A DNA stretch of 60,000 nt from NCBI GenBank assembly GCA_012295275.1, contig CM022667.1, positions 18,940,910-19,000,909 of the forward strand, written 5' to 3'. The DNA is from Chrysomallon squamiferum. Taxonomy: Eukaryota > Mollusca > Gastropoda > Neomphalida > Peltospiridae. Numbering within the stretch: position 1 is the first letter of the stretch; the number at the start of each line of letters is the position of its first letter. Shown piece after piece: positions 12,001 through 23,760 of this stretch. Below the pieces are notes generated by a model. It ran no database searches, had not been told where the DNA came from, and was given only the letters and a program-made list of their open reading frames with translations. The position numbers were made by a program, and so were the translations under genes.

Positions 12001-15000
12001 GTGCTTCTGAAATGGAAACTGAAACAGTTTCATATATTAACAGTGATTCTTTTGTCACTTATACATAGATAAAAAATGGATATGGATATTTATCTATTAA
12101 ACTAACATTTAAAAAATGGTTCTGTATTTCTAATTTTTATTTTATTTCCAGTGTTGATTTTGTCAAGAAATTTTCTCCAATGACTCGTTCAAGTAAGTAT
12201 AATTTTAATTATAATCACTACTGTAAATGTACATTTACATTGGTTACATATATATATTCATATATATGTTGTTGTTTTTTTGTTGCTTTAAACAAGGTTA
12301 TGTGAATTTATAAAGACACATTTATCCAAAACAAATATAAATATTCTGCATTCACTGTACATGCTGATGATTAGACAGATTTCTGTATTTTTGTGCACAG
12401 AACAGCTTCATCATTTCTTTCTCCTTTTTTTTTTTACTGTATTTATTTAAATAAATTACTTGTTATTTGCATATATATATAATAATTCAAAATTTCACAC
12501 AGACATCTATTCAGTTTAATCTGGCCATCATTTCATGACCATTACATACAGTGATTTTATATGCATGTGTGCATGTTTCTATAAAGATTCTACAGCTAAC
12601 TATTTTTATTTTTATTTACAGGTGGTTCAAGAAACAAAAGAAATGCAGAGTTAGTACCTGGAAGTCCATTTGAACCAGATAAGATCTATCAGATGTTGCA
12701 GGTTATTCAGGCAAACCACTGTTTCAAGGTAGGTTGGACATAAACTTCTTAAGTTATTCACGATCTTTGCATGATTTTATTAAAAGTGTTTGAAAAATGT
12801 CTCTATATATATACATATATATACTAATCATTTTGGTTAATGTTTGAGAGATACCAAAATGGTGGTTGTCAGTGATGTCATTAAAAATAACTTTATTGTA
12901 TTTCTGGTTTGAAAGTTTTTCTTCTTTTATATTAGAATTTAGATTGAAACATATGTTGTTAAAATCCTTTTGACTAACTTCCATCTCTACCCCAGTATAA
13001 ATAAACATAAATAAACAATTTTAACTTTCTTTCAAGTTGAAAATGACAACCTCAGACTATTTTCATTATTTTTATTTAGTTATTTCAGATCTTCACGTAA
13101 GTCCTGTTTTCCATTTTGCTGTTGATAACTGCAGTGTTAATTTTATTTATTGTCATTTGATATTGAAATATAATTAATATTAAGATATCACTGTAGTTGA
13201 TTTTTTTTTTTTTTTTCTCGTTCAGTGTTCACATAATGCATCATGCATTGATTTTTTTTTTTTTTTTCATGTTTGATGCATCATGCATTAATTTCAAATG
13301 TGTTACAGCTTGGCAAACAAGAAGATGCTGAAGAATTTCTCAGCTGTATTCTGGATGGACTGCATGAAGAAATGGCTGCTGCTATCAGCGCTGTCACCAA
13401 CAACACCCCAGGTAGAGTCAACTCTCTGACCAGTTTACAATTGTTTATATTTCAGTGCAGGTCTCTAGAACTTGTTTTCATGTCAAAGGGTTGATTTTAT
13501 TCACACATCAGCTCAGAAACTGTCATCAGATCTTTAAGGAAGAAGTAAAAATAAAAACTCTGAAATATCATAATTATGTAAAAAAAAATACAAAATATCA
13601 AGAATCTCTTAAAATAATGCAGTGAAATACATAGATGTATGTATCCATTAATCAGTCACTCACACTTTCTCTCTCTTTCAGACACAAAGACACACAGACA
13701 AATATATAGTTGTAATATATTTGGCTTTTAAACAGAGACATTCAGTTCTAATATGTTTGAATTATAAAAATTTAGATAACAGTGATTCATCGTAGCTGAT
13801 GAGTCAGGTTGTGTGGTAGACGTGTTGAAAGCTAACGTGGTGTGTTTAATAAAGGATTGTTTTGTCTGCTAGTGAATGGAATGGTTCAGCCTAACGGCTT
13901 CATCGAGGACGAGGAGGTGGATGAAGAAGATGAGGAATCGTGGCAGCAAGTTGGACCCAAGAAGAAAAGTGTCCACACGAGAAGAGTGAGTTTCGTTATT
14001 TAATAATTATTTGTAAATTACTGTTGGTTGCTAAAATTAATTTTTAAATTATTCTTAATATGTAAACCGCCGAAAGTTATTAATTAGTCAGTCGGCGAGT
14101 TGTGTCTTGATGTTAATTTATCTGCTGGAGTACCTGAAGATTTTGACACCTCACAGAGTCACAACAGATGTATGTGGTATATTGTACTTCATTTTCAGTG
14201 GTCTGATCACATCTGTTTCTAACATTGTTCAGTTACTATGTTTCTGTTCTCTCTTATCTATAGTCTCTTTTGTCATCGTTTCTTCTCTGACATTGAAATG
14301 ACTTGTCATTTAATAATTTGACAGCTAATGAAAATTATAATACTGGCCTTAATATTGTTATTTAATTTGTGGATATTTATTGTTTTCATGTTTTGTTTTT
14401 CCCATCAGGCGACCTTTGCTAAGACTCCTATTGGTGATATATTTGCTGGTCAGATCCGATCCGCTGTGTACAAGTCTACAGCTGCTGTAGAGTCAGCGAC
14501 ACTGCAACCTTTCTTCACTCTGCAGCTAGACATTCAGGTTTGTCTCTTGTCTCTAACAGTCACTTCAAACAAACATCCTCTTTCCAGAAATATCTCTCAG
14601 TTTGGGAATCATTTTCTTTCTTTCTTTTTCTTTTAATATAGTTCATTTCATTTTACTGCTCTTGTTGTTGTTATTAAAAGCAGTTTTATTATCAAAACAT
14701 AATAATATGAAATTGACTACTTTTAAAATTATTTTTCTTGCAGTGTCTTAAAATATTCAGTTAGTGATTTCCATAAACCCTTCCCTTCTAAACTTCTAAA
14801 AAATGCTCTATGTATTTTATTCTGTGAACTTTTTATCTCCTAACATTAACAACCTCAGCTCACCTAACTCTTTTGGTAGTTGTTCTCTTGATATAAGATA
14901 AACTCTGGATAACTTTCATAGATTTGCAGTATTTTAGATTGAATATATAATTCTGAAATATCAGTAGATCATAATTACACTAAGTTCAAACAGTTTTCAT

Positions 15001-16584
15001 CCTGTTTGCTTCACTGCCTGTTCTCACAGACTTAATCAGTCTTAAACTATGTTACTTCTGATAACATTAAAAATATGCAGTGATATTTTTATTCACTATA
15101 AATCAGAAGAAAAAAAAATGTGATGACCTTTTTCCTTTTACCTATACAGTAATACAGTATTCATATTCCAGGCCTCTCCTTGTGTTGATAGAGATTTTTT
15201 TGTGATTGAAATTTAAGTTTTAATCACATTATTAAAATCTCATATTTCTATTAATGTGATGTTAATATTTATTTGTTTGTTTGTTTGTTTATTATTATTT
15301 TTATTTTGTTTCAGAATGACAACATCTGGACAGTGTGTGATGCTCTTGATGGTCTGGTGTGCAAGGAGCAAGTTCATGGATACACCTGTCCAAAGACAAA
15401 GGAGGAAGTCAGTTTTCCATATTTCACATCATTTTACATTAATTGTATTTCAGTTTTCTTACAACTACAGTAATTTTCAACCAGTTTTTGCTAGGAATTT
15501 CTTTTTTTTTCTGTTTTTTTCTCCACTCTATAATGTTTTTTACGTTACATTGCATGAAACTGGTTCATCAGAGAGTAGATTTATAAATAACATAAAGATA
15601 AAAAAAAATATTTTTTGACCTTTATATATACAATATCAGTACCTGTTTTCTTTATGATGAAAAGGTTGAAATTTACAGTACTGAAAGTTATTTTGCAATT
15701 AGTATCATCTGTAAAATATTTAGTTCCAGTAATGGAGATGATTGAAATACCATTTTATTTGTGACAGAAACAGTTTAACTATTGTTGCTTTTTCTCCAGG
15801 TTGAAGCTGCAAGGAAGATAACTCTGGAAGAACTTCCTTCAGTTCTGATTCTTCATCTGAAATGCTTCGTGTATGATCAGAAGGGTGGCTGTCAGAAGCT
15901 GCTGAAGAAAATTGACTTTGAAGTTAGTCTTCAAATCAAAAAGGGTATTAAATTATTCTTTTTATTTCATTAATGAAAATATGTCTTCCTTTTTGTAAGA
16001 AAGACTTGCCTGTCATTTTATATTTCAAGGGATAAAATATTCCTGTGTGTGTTTTTTTTTTTAATTTTTTTTTGTTTTTTTTAAATTATTTGTGCATGAC
16101 AATGTGTTACATTTCAAAGTCTGTTGTCTTTGTGTTCCTGTGATTGAAAAACGAGTATATAAAAAAGTTTCTTGCTACCAAATGAAGACTATTATCAAAA
16201 TGGCTGACTTTGACACGTGCTGGTAGAAAATGTGCTGTAATTAAACTGCATACACTTTTATAAAAATTAACTTCTATCTATCTTATGGTAGTTTCTGATA
16301 GTCAGCATTTTCAAAAGAATAAAATATTTGGATTATAAAGTTTTCTTTTTATAGTGATAAAAACAGTTATGGTGCAGTTGATATCCTGCTTTAAAATCTG
16401 ATCAAGGAAGATGTGTAAATACCAAAGTAGTTTCCAGGTAAATGATAATCTGACAAATCTGCAAAGACAAATATGTGGAAATTTATCACGTTTTTCTTCA
16501 ATTTCAGAAATGTTGTCAGCAACAGCTAAGTCCAAAGTGCAGGCTGCACACAGAACCTACAAACTATTTGCTGGTACAGTTTGT

Positions 16585-16619
<35 letters not shown>

Positions 16620-17350
16620 TTGTTGTTGTTGTTGTTGTTACTGTTTTTGAGATAATTCTTGCAGTAATTCAACTGATAAATGAGTATTAGCTTTCTGACT
16701 CGAGCAGTAATAATAGTTTGGAAATGAGATTATTTGTAATTTAAATTCTTATGATATATACATATGCAGGAACTCATTTTATGTGTTTTTGAGGTGTTTT
16801 TCTTAGTCTTGCTTTAATTATGTATGTGTTTTTCAACTGTTTTTTTTTTTTTTTCCTATCATTTTAAAACATTTATATTACTGTTATATTTCTTTCTTTT
16901 TTTTCTTTTTTCTTTTTTTTTGCAGCTGTATCTTTATTTTGTTACATTTCATTGTTTCAGTTTTGTTATTGTTTCATACTGTTATCATACATAAATAAAT
17001 TCCATTATATTTTATTTTAATTATTTCAGCTTTACCTTTTTATTTGCTTAAATTGATTTTTTTTTTTATATTTCTTTTTTTTTTTTTTTTTGTCTTCAGA
17101 CTGTCAACAATAAAATGACTCGTTTTATTATTTTCATTTTCATTTTTCAATTTGTCCTCTAGTTGTCTTTCATCATGGTAAGAACGCTACAGGTGGACAC
17201 TACACAACAAACGTGTACCATCCTGGAATCAACAGCTGGGTTCAGATTGATGATTCTCGCATCCAGACCGTCTCAGTCGAGCAGGTTTTGAAGTTCGCGT
17301 CCCCACGGATGCCATATTTATTGTATTATCGACGTATTGATCTTGCTTGA
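6074..17350 (+). CDS. USP10: Ubiquitin carboxyl-terminal hydrolase 10
   Basis: A cysteine protease that removes ubiquitin from substrates and, with G3BP, controls stress granules. The 15 exons are 6074-6091, 8577-8672, 9153-9204, 9514-10437, 10945-11036, 11340-11449, 12152-12192, 12622-12728, 13309-13411, 13873-13985, 14409-14537, 15315-15407, 15800-15944, 16508-16573 and 17163-17350. All phases agree, giving 758 residues (human about 798). Exon 1 encodes only MESSEQ and joins in phase 0 to FSFGDF, like the human start. The large exon 4 is disordered, with a poly-Thr run and QSWAALF near its end. The USP fold follows: Cys box [18 protein letters not shown] (catalytic TGC 11022-11024), GKQEDAEEF, an acidic insert, [15 protein letters not shown], His box GGHYTT and IDD. 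The usual LKRF is LKCF here. Exon 2's donor (GTTACA) is weak. I see no PAM2 motif. Identity is secure; the exon 1 and exon 2 boundaries are the least certain. Confidence 0.93.
8583..8594 (+). other. USP10: FGDF G3BP-binding motif of USP10
   Basis: Codons TTT GGA GAC TTC encode FGDF, nine residues from the start of the protein. In vertebrate USP10 this short motif docks into the NTF2-like domain of G3BP. Its position right after the short first exon matches the vertebrate layout. Confidence 0.8.
11037..11339 (+). other. USP10: U12-type (minor spliceosome) GT-AG intron in USP10
   Basis: The 303-base intron starts GTATCCTTT, a full match to the minor-class 5' splice site. It has no polypyrimidine tract, and CTTTAACT (11323-11330) lies where a U12 branch site should be, 11 bases from the AG at 11338-11339. 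One base differs from the CCTTAACT core. It splits [12 protein letters not shown] just after the catalytic Cys box. Confidence 0.85.
13201..13289. repeat. Local duplication: poly(T) plus ATGCATCATGCATT
   Basis: A T16 run and ATGCATCATGCATT (13236-13249) are followed by a second T17 run and the same 14-mer (13276-13289). The second copy ends 19 bases before the exon at 13309. Each 14-mer contains two overlapping palindromic ATGCAT sites. Confidence 0.75.
16582..16637. repeat. (TTTA)n-(TTG)n in USP10 intron
   Basis: TTTA units are followed by TTG units just after the donor of the exon ending at 16573. It is a plain microsatellite. Confidence 0.85.
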
Positions 17351-19693
17351 GTCCTGACACACCCAGCCCAACCCACATCAAGTTTATCTCGTTATCGATA
17401 GTGTGTGTGCAACAATGGTCCACACACAGAGAAATATTCAATAAAATGAATGATGTTTTGTGTACAAAGAATATATTAATTTGTGAACTATTATAGATGA
17501 TGTTAATGTATACATAATCATTGAAGAAACAGCTTTTTTTTATTGTTATTGGAAATAATTCTGAAGAATAATTTTTTTGTCTTTATTGGAAGGGAGAATA
17601 AGAGGGATAAAAACAAAAAACAACTGTGTAAATGTCTGAAGATCTTTTGAAAAAACAACAAAAGCAAAACAAAAAAAAAGAAAGAAATTATGCCAATTTG
17701 TTTGAGTGGTTATTAGTGGTGTTATTTCTGTTTGTTTAACTATTTGGAACCATAAGTCAAAGTAATGGCAGCGTTGCAGTAATTCATAGACGACTGTTTT
17801 ATATTTGTAGAAAATATTAGGTGAAAATTAGAAACATCATGCAAAAGGAGAAAATATTTCAAGGAATGATGTTTTCACGGAGATAAAAAAAATGGATGAT
17901 TTCCGGATTTGAAAAGAAAAAAGACGTGTTGACTCAGAATTGTCTAAGATATATATATATATAGATATATATATATACACACACAAATATACACACGTGT
18001 ACAGTAAAACCATGAAATATGTATAGACGTTTATATAGGTTAATTGTGATCTCAGTGAGGTAAGCCAGAATATTAAAACACTTGGTCACTGAAATCTTTC
18101 AGTGTTGTTATATCATTATCAGTTTGTGACAGCAAATATTTTAAATACAAGGACTTTTTTCACACGTTTTGGTTTTAATTTTATTAATTTCTTAAATTTA
18201 AATATTTCTTTTTTGAAAACATGAATATAATAAAGAGTACATCTGTAAAGTTTGTGTCTGAATAGCATTGGTTATGTTCAGAGCTGTTGTTTATGTAATA
18301 CGGGCTTAGTCAATTTTATTTAAAACTTAAACATACAAACATTTGTAAATTATTGGTGTAAATCTTGCAGTCGAAGAATGTGATTTTTATCCAGTTAGAA
18401 TGGTGAACTGAAACGGTAATCAAACAACAAAAACTGACTTCAGAAGGAGGAGTTAAATTATACCTTTTTACAGTATGCATTTTGTAAATGTACCCTTAAT
18501 TTATATCTTTAGTACAGTAAGTAACATGGAAGAGGCTAATTGAATATGTAACACAGTATAAATATTAACAATTTTAGTATCATAGTCCTTTGTACAAGAC
18601 ATGCGCAAATTCACGACCAGTGTGGTCTGTAACAGAATTAGTTCACGTCTCATGTATTGTTAGCTACGGAATTACAAAGTAATAGGACAAAAACCACAGT
18701 CATTTAGAAGCTAATTAAGTGTAATTTCAGTATTTCAGAGACTTGCAGAGTGTTTTGAGGATTTTCTTTTCTTGTAGCCTACCTCAAGTGAGAAATAACA
18801 ACACAGTGACCATTCCCAGCTCTTTACATCTGAACTTGTGCATAATGACTCCTTAAAAAAAAAATTAAAAAAAAAAAAGTTTTATTACAAGATTTTAGGT
18901 TTTTTTTGGTTTGTTTGTTGTTGGGTTTTTTTCTTACTGCAAAGGTGAATCCAGGATTTCAGAAATAATTGCAGAGCACCATCACTGGAGGTTGTGAGTT
19001 TCAAGATGTAATGAATTATAAATGATGTGGTTTGTGAAAAAGGTAATGCAAGCCATGGATGCTTTTCCTTGGATCGTTACATGCAGTGTGAAGATTCATG
19101 GTGGTTGTTTCTGCTTAACAAAATGTCCACCAGTGATGACATTATATTCTTTCTTTTTTTTTTTTTTTTTTTTTTTTTTTTGATGTATACGATTAAGAAT
19201 TTTATAAACTTGCATATGTGGTAAACTGATAAATATCATGATGTAGGTAACTGCAGTTTTATCAAAAAGCTGAGATTTTTGTACAGAATGTTTTTAATTT
19301 TTATATATATTACTGAATTACTATATCATACTAAAACCATACATTTTGTATTATGAGTTTGCTTTTTTCTCTTTCCTTAAAGAAAAATGATACAGATATG
19401 AATGAATTTCAATTCAAGGCGATGCAGAAATAGGGTACTCTTGGGAGCATGTAGGGATTACATTTGTAGATCATTAGTTTCTTCTTTTTTTGTGTGCCTT
19501 GATTTTCATCAGATTTTTATTTGTAGTACATGTACTTTGAATTTTTACGTTTATTTTGTTTATTTATTATAAGAACATGTAACATTTTTATTGTTATTCA
19601 AGTTCAGTAACATGGAATGGACAGTTTAAAAAATATTGCATTTATCATTGGTTTATCATTTTTGAAAGTCCCATTTTATTTTTTTTATTTAAC

Positions 19694-19730
<37 letters not shown>

Positions 19731-20650
19731 GTAATCTCTTGCAAAATGTTGGCCAAACATTTTAAACAAAAACAAAATCCATAAAATCACACGCATTTAC
19801 ATGTTTTGAACAAATTTTGGTAAGGAAAATTGTTTAATATTCTCATCTTATTTTCGAAATTAGTGGCAATAAATTATAATTATTTTTTACAATTCACTTT
19901 ACAAATAAAATCATCAAAGTTATTTCTAAATGTGAATTTGCAAAAATTACTTAGTAATTTGGACATAAATTAAACAATATTTACAATAAAAAATATAAAA
20001 CCAAGATTCTGAATTTAAAAAATTGATAAAGTAATCAAGAGTCAAATAAAATTTATTAGTTACCTTTTACGAATTTAAAATTCTGAATTAGAAAATTGTA
20101 CATTTCTTTTGTTTTTGTTTTGTTTAATGTGCATATATGTATATGTATGTGCACATGGGTGTGTGTGAGAAAAATAAAACATTACAAATGTTTATGTATG
20201 AATGTACATTACATCTGCACCAAACTTTGAAATAAGTTTTTACATTTATGTGTGATGTTCAATTTGACAAGAAAAAAAAAGAAACACAAAGCTTTTTTTT
20301 TTTCTTCTTCTTCACATGCATGACCATGTTTTGTTTTGAAAGTTTGTGCAAAGTTTTTATCATGGACTTAATTTCTCCATGTGGATTTCGTTTTATATAT
20401 TAGTCCTTGAATTGTTCTCTCATATTATTTGAATATCTCTGATTCCAGTGTGTAGCCCCATGTTCTTAAATCAGATTTTCATATGTGCAGATCTAATACA
20501 AATAATATATTATATGCTCATTTATTTTCATAAACTATGTTTATATCATTCAAAGATAAACCATGATGGACTATTTATGATTTGACCTCATGTGAAAATT
20601 TGACTTGCATGGGATTGTTATTTGCTTATATTAATAAAAGTCTTCATATG
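17351..20650 (+). other. USP10: Probable long 3' UTR of USP10, no other gene
   Basis: No coding exon is seen for 4.9 kb after the USP10 stop until GPAA1 coding begins on the other strand. An early AATAAA (17440-17445) with GT-rich sequence after it could give a UTR of about 110 bases. A later AATAAA (20633-20638) is followed by a strong GT/T-rich element (20657-20690) and could give about 3.3 kb. Both may be used. The stretch also holds a T-run at about 19151-19181 and (ATT)n at about 19697-19730. The extent is inferred. Confidence 0.45.
20633..20638 (+). terminator. Distal poly(A) signal for USP10
   Basis: AATAAA is followed about 20 bases later by a GTTTGTTGTTG-type downstream element, the textbook arrangement. 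It is the best-formed cleavage site between USP10 and the oppositely oriented GPAA1. Confidence 0.5.
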
Positions 20651-20756
20651 AAATCTGTTGTTTGTTGTTGTTTTTTTGTTTTTTGTTGTTGGATCTTGGT
20701 TAGCAACAGTTGAGACAATGGTCAAAAAGCAGCTTTTAATTAACTCTAAAATCAAC

Positions 20757-20762
20757 TTTATT
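20757..20762 (-). terminator. Possible GPAA1 poly(A) signal
   Basis: TTTATT on the + strand reads AATAAA on the minus strand, about 1.5 kb after the GPAA1 stop. Sequence downstream on the minus strand is not GU-rich, so support is weak. If used, the USP10 and GPAA1 transcripts would end within about 120 bases of each other. Confidence 0.25.
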
Positions 20763-21973
20763 ACTATCAGTCTCAACAGATGCTTTAAAAACGACAACAT
20801 ACGCCATCAGAAGGAATTTTAACAAAATATAATTTGATAATTGAAAGCGAACTGCAAAATGTGGAATACAGTAAATCAAATGTTAACATTAAAAAACATT
20901 TCAATAACATGATAATTATGTACAATTTGCCAAAAGTATTTTCAACATAATGAAACGAGCATTTTAAATCTTGAATGTCTTCACTGTATTTTTTTGTCAT
21001 ATTAGTAAAGAATAAACAAAATTTTAACAAAAACCTTGTTTAATTTAAACATCTTTAAAATGTGTTGCGTGTTTAAAATATGGTACATTAAAGAAATTCA
21101 TTAATTCAAAAAATAAATAACAGACAATTTTTTAAAAACAAACTGTATTTAAATAAAGTTTTCAATGAAACTGTATTTGTCATTAAATTTAAAACAACAA
21201 CAAAAAATTATAAATATGACAAAAGTATTATTCCGTGAAACAACATCTGATTTAAACATTTATAAATACAATGAAAGAAAAACAAAATTCTTGGAATGAG
21301 ACGATTTATAAGAAATAAAATTTCTCATTTTCAAATAAAGCCAGCAGTATGTTATTTCTACTTAGATCTCCTTTGCCTTTGACTTTATACTTAAAACAGT
21401 GGGGATATTTGTGATGTACAAGGAGTAGTAGAAATAGTATTATTTATATTTCTACCAAAACCTCAGCCTAAGAGATACAATTTGTATTTAAATAATTATT
21501 ACAATAAAAACAAAATTGCAGTAATTAAGTAGAAAAAACTTTTAAAAATAATTTGGATTAATCAATCCATTATATTTCAACTTAAAAGTGAATTGGCACA
21601 AAACTAATTATTACTTAAATTGCTGAATATGCAACTGCTTCAATTCATAGATTTTTAATCGTAGATTTCATCTTGACAAAAATTGTTGATAATTACCAAT
21701 TAAATGATTTTTTTTCCCTTTAAATGATTCAAACTGATCCTAGTGGCTTCTCACACATTTTGATCAAAAGAAAAAGAAATGGAGGAAAAGCAGTGACTAA
21801 ACATTTCATGTGTATTTAATTATAATTCTGATTTGTGCATCAAGGATCAAAAACACAAATGAAATCTTTGCAAAACATCACAGTGAAACAAAGAAATGAC
21901 AGACTATCCTAACTGCCTATGAATATCAGTGAAACACAGTACACATTTTAGATCATGATTCAAGACTGTTTAA

Positions 21974-22270
21974 CAATGAAACACTGAAGACTGTTTAGCT
22001 AATGGATCAATATGAGTGATATTTAAATTTAACATGAATCTAGATATAGGTCAATGAAACCTAGCTGATAGAATGTGGATCAAAATGGGTGACAGTGAAA
22101 CCTAGCAGTGTATGAATAAACATGCATGGCCTTGAAGCCTAGCAGACAATATAAGTGGTGGATAAAGATGTATGACAACAGAACCTCCAGTCAGTTTAGA
22201 TTGGTGGATACAAAATGTGTGACTGTGCAACCTAGCAGACTAATCGGTACTGAGGATCATGATGTGTGGC
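21974..22270. repeat. Degenerate 38-47 bp minisatellite up to the GPAA1 stop
   Basis: At least six diverged copies carry a core like GAAACCTAGCAGA...GGAT.AAAATGTGTGA. Units start near 21974, 22053, 22093, 22131, 22176 and 22223. The last unit ends GATGTGTGGCAG, which on the minus strand covers the stop codon and the last four or so codons of GPAA1. Confidence 0.65.
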
Positions 22271-22720
22271 AGTTTGGGATTGCCCAGAAGAGAAGCCAGC
22301 AAGGAAAAATGTTAAAACTGAGCACAGTGTACACCCAGCTACCAAAGAAACACTGATCTAGCAGCCTCATCACAATCATCTGTTTTAAAACCGTCCACGC
22401 CTTCACAATGAGATCAACAGCGCCATCGTACTGTTCATTATTTAGTGTCAGTGACACCACGGCAGCAGCAAACAACAGACACAGAGGTGAGGTCAACAGC
22501 AGCAGCAACTTTTGTAGTAGAAACAAGCTTCTGAAAAAACCCACAAAAAAAACTGTAAGACACTGAACTGCTTGAACAGGCATCCACACACAGGAAAACA
22601 CACAGGCACATATTTTCACACATACATATAAAATACAGTTATATCCATATATAAATATTAAGCTTAAATCTGCAACCAAGTTATGTCTTTGTTTATATTA
22701 CATACCCAAACCAAATATTC

Positions 22721-22755
<35 letters not shown>

Positions 22756-22780
22756 TATATTATTATTTTAAAAATTATAC

Positions 22781-22847
<67 letters not shown>

Positions 22848-23726
22848 AGGATTATCATATTTATTGTTTTAATTTCATTTTCACAGAAATAGTAACAAAA
22901 GTCAACAAAATTTATGAATGTTCGTGTCTTACCTTCTTTTTGTTGGGTGTACCAGTGATGACACAGGAACCATGGTTACAGCAAGAAAGAATGCCAGAGA
23001 TATGTTCATGAGGGCAATGGAGAAGAGAATCAATCCGAGGTAAATCAAAGCTACACACTTCAACAGCTGCCAGTCAATGTAAAACCTTTCTGGGTCATCA
23101 GATTTCCTAAGATGTGAAATGAAATGAAATGAAATGAAATAAAATAAAATAAAATAAAATAAAATAAAATAAAATAAAATAAAAAAAGTAAATAAAATAA
23201 AATAAAATAAAATAAAATAAAATAAAGTATGTAAGTATGTAAGAAAGTAAGTAAGGAATAAAAAAATAAATTAATAATAATGTCAATAATAATACCATTA
23301 ATAACAGTAACAATTGTAATGATAGTTTTAGTAACTGAGAATAGTAGTAGTAGTAGTACTAGAAGTCATAGTAATAATAATAACAGATGTTTTTAATAAG
23401 AGAGAACTTTAGAATGAATAGTCTGAGTAGTAGAAGTAGCAATAATAATAATTTAAAAAAATATATAAATAAATAACTTTTTAAAAAATATATAGATAAA
23501 TGGAAAATATATTAATGTTAGTTCTGTGTAAAGTAATAAACAGTATTACATTTCTGAAATTTTCTGATAATATGCTATAGTAAACTTGTAGTAATACTAT
23601 ACATCTGTATTAATGTGGGTACATTGCACAGGTCTCAGTGTGAACTTGTTAACTTAGCATTACGTATCTGTGTAACTGTCTATCTGCCATAAATATAAAT
23701 ATTTAAATACATCCTGTCTGAATCTG

Positions 23727-23760
<34 letters not shown>

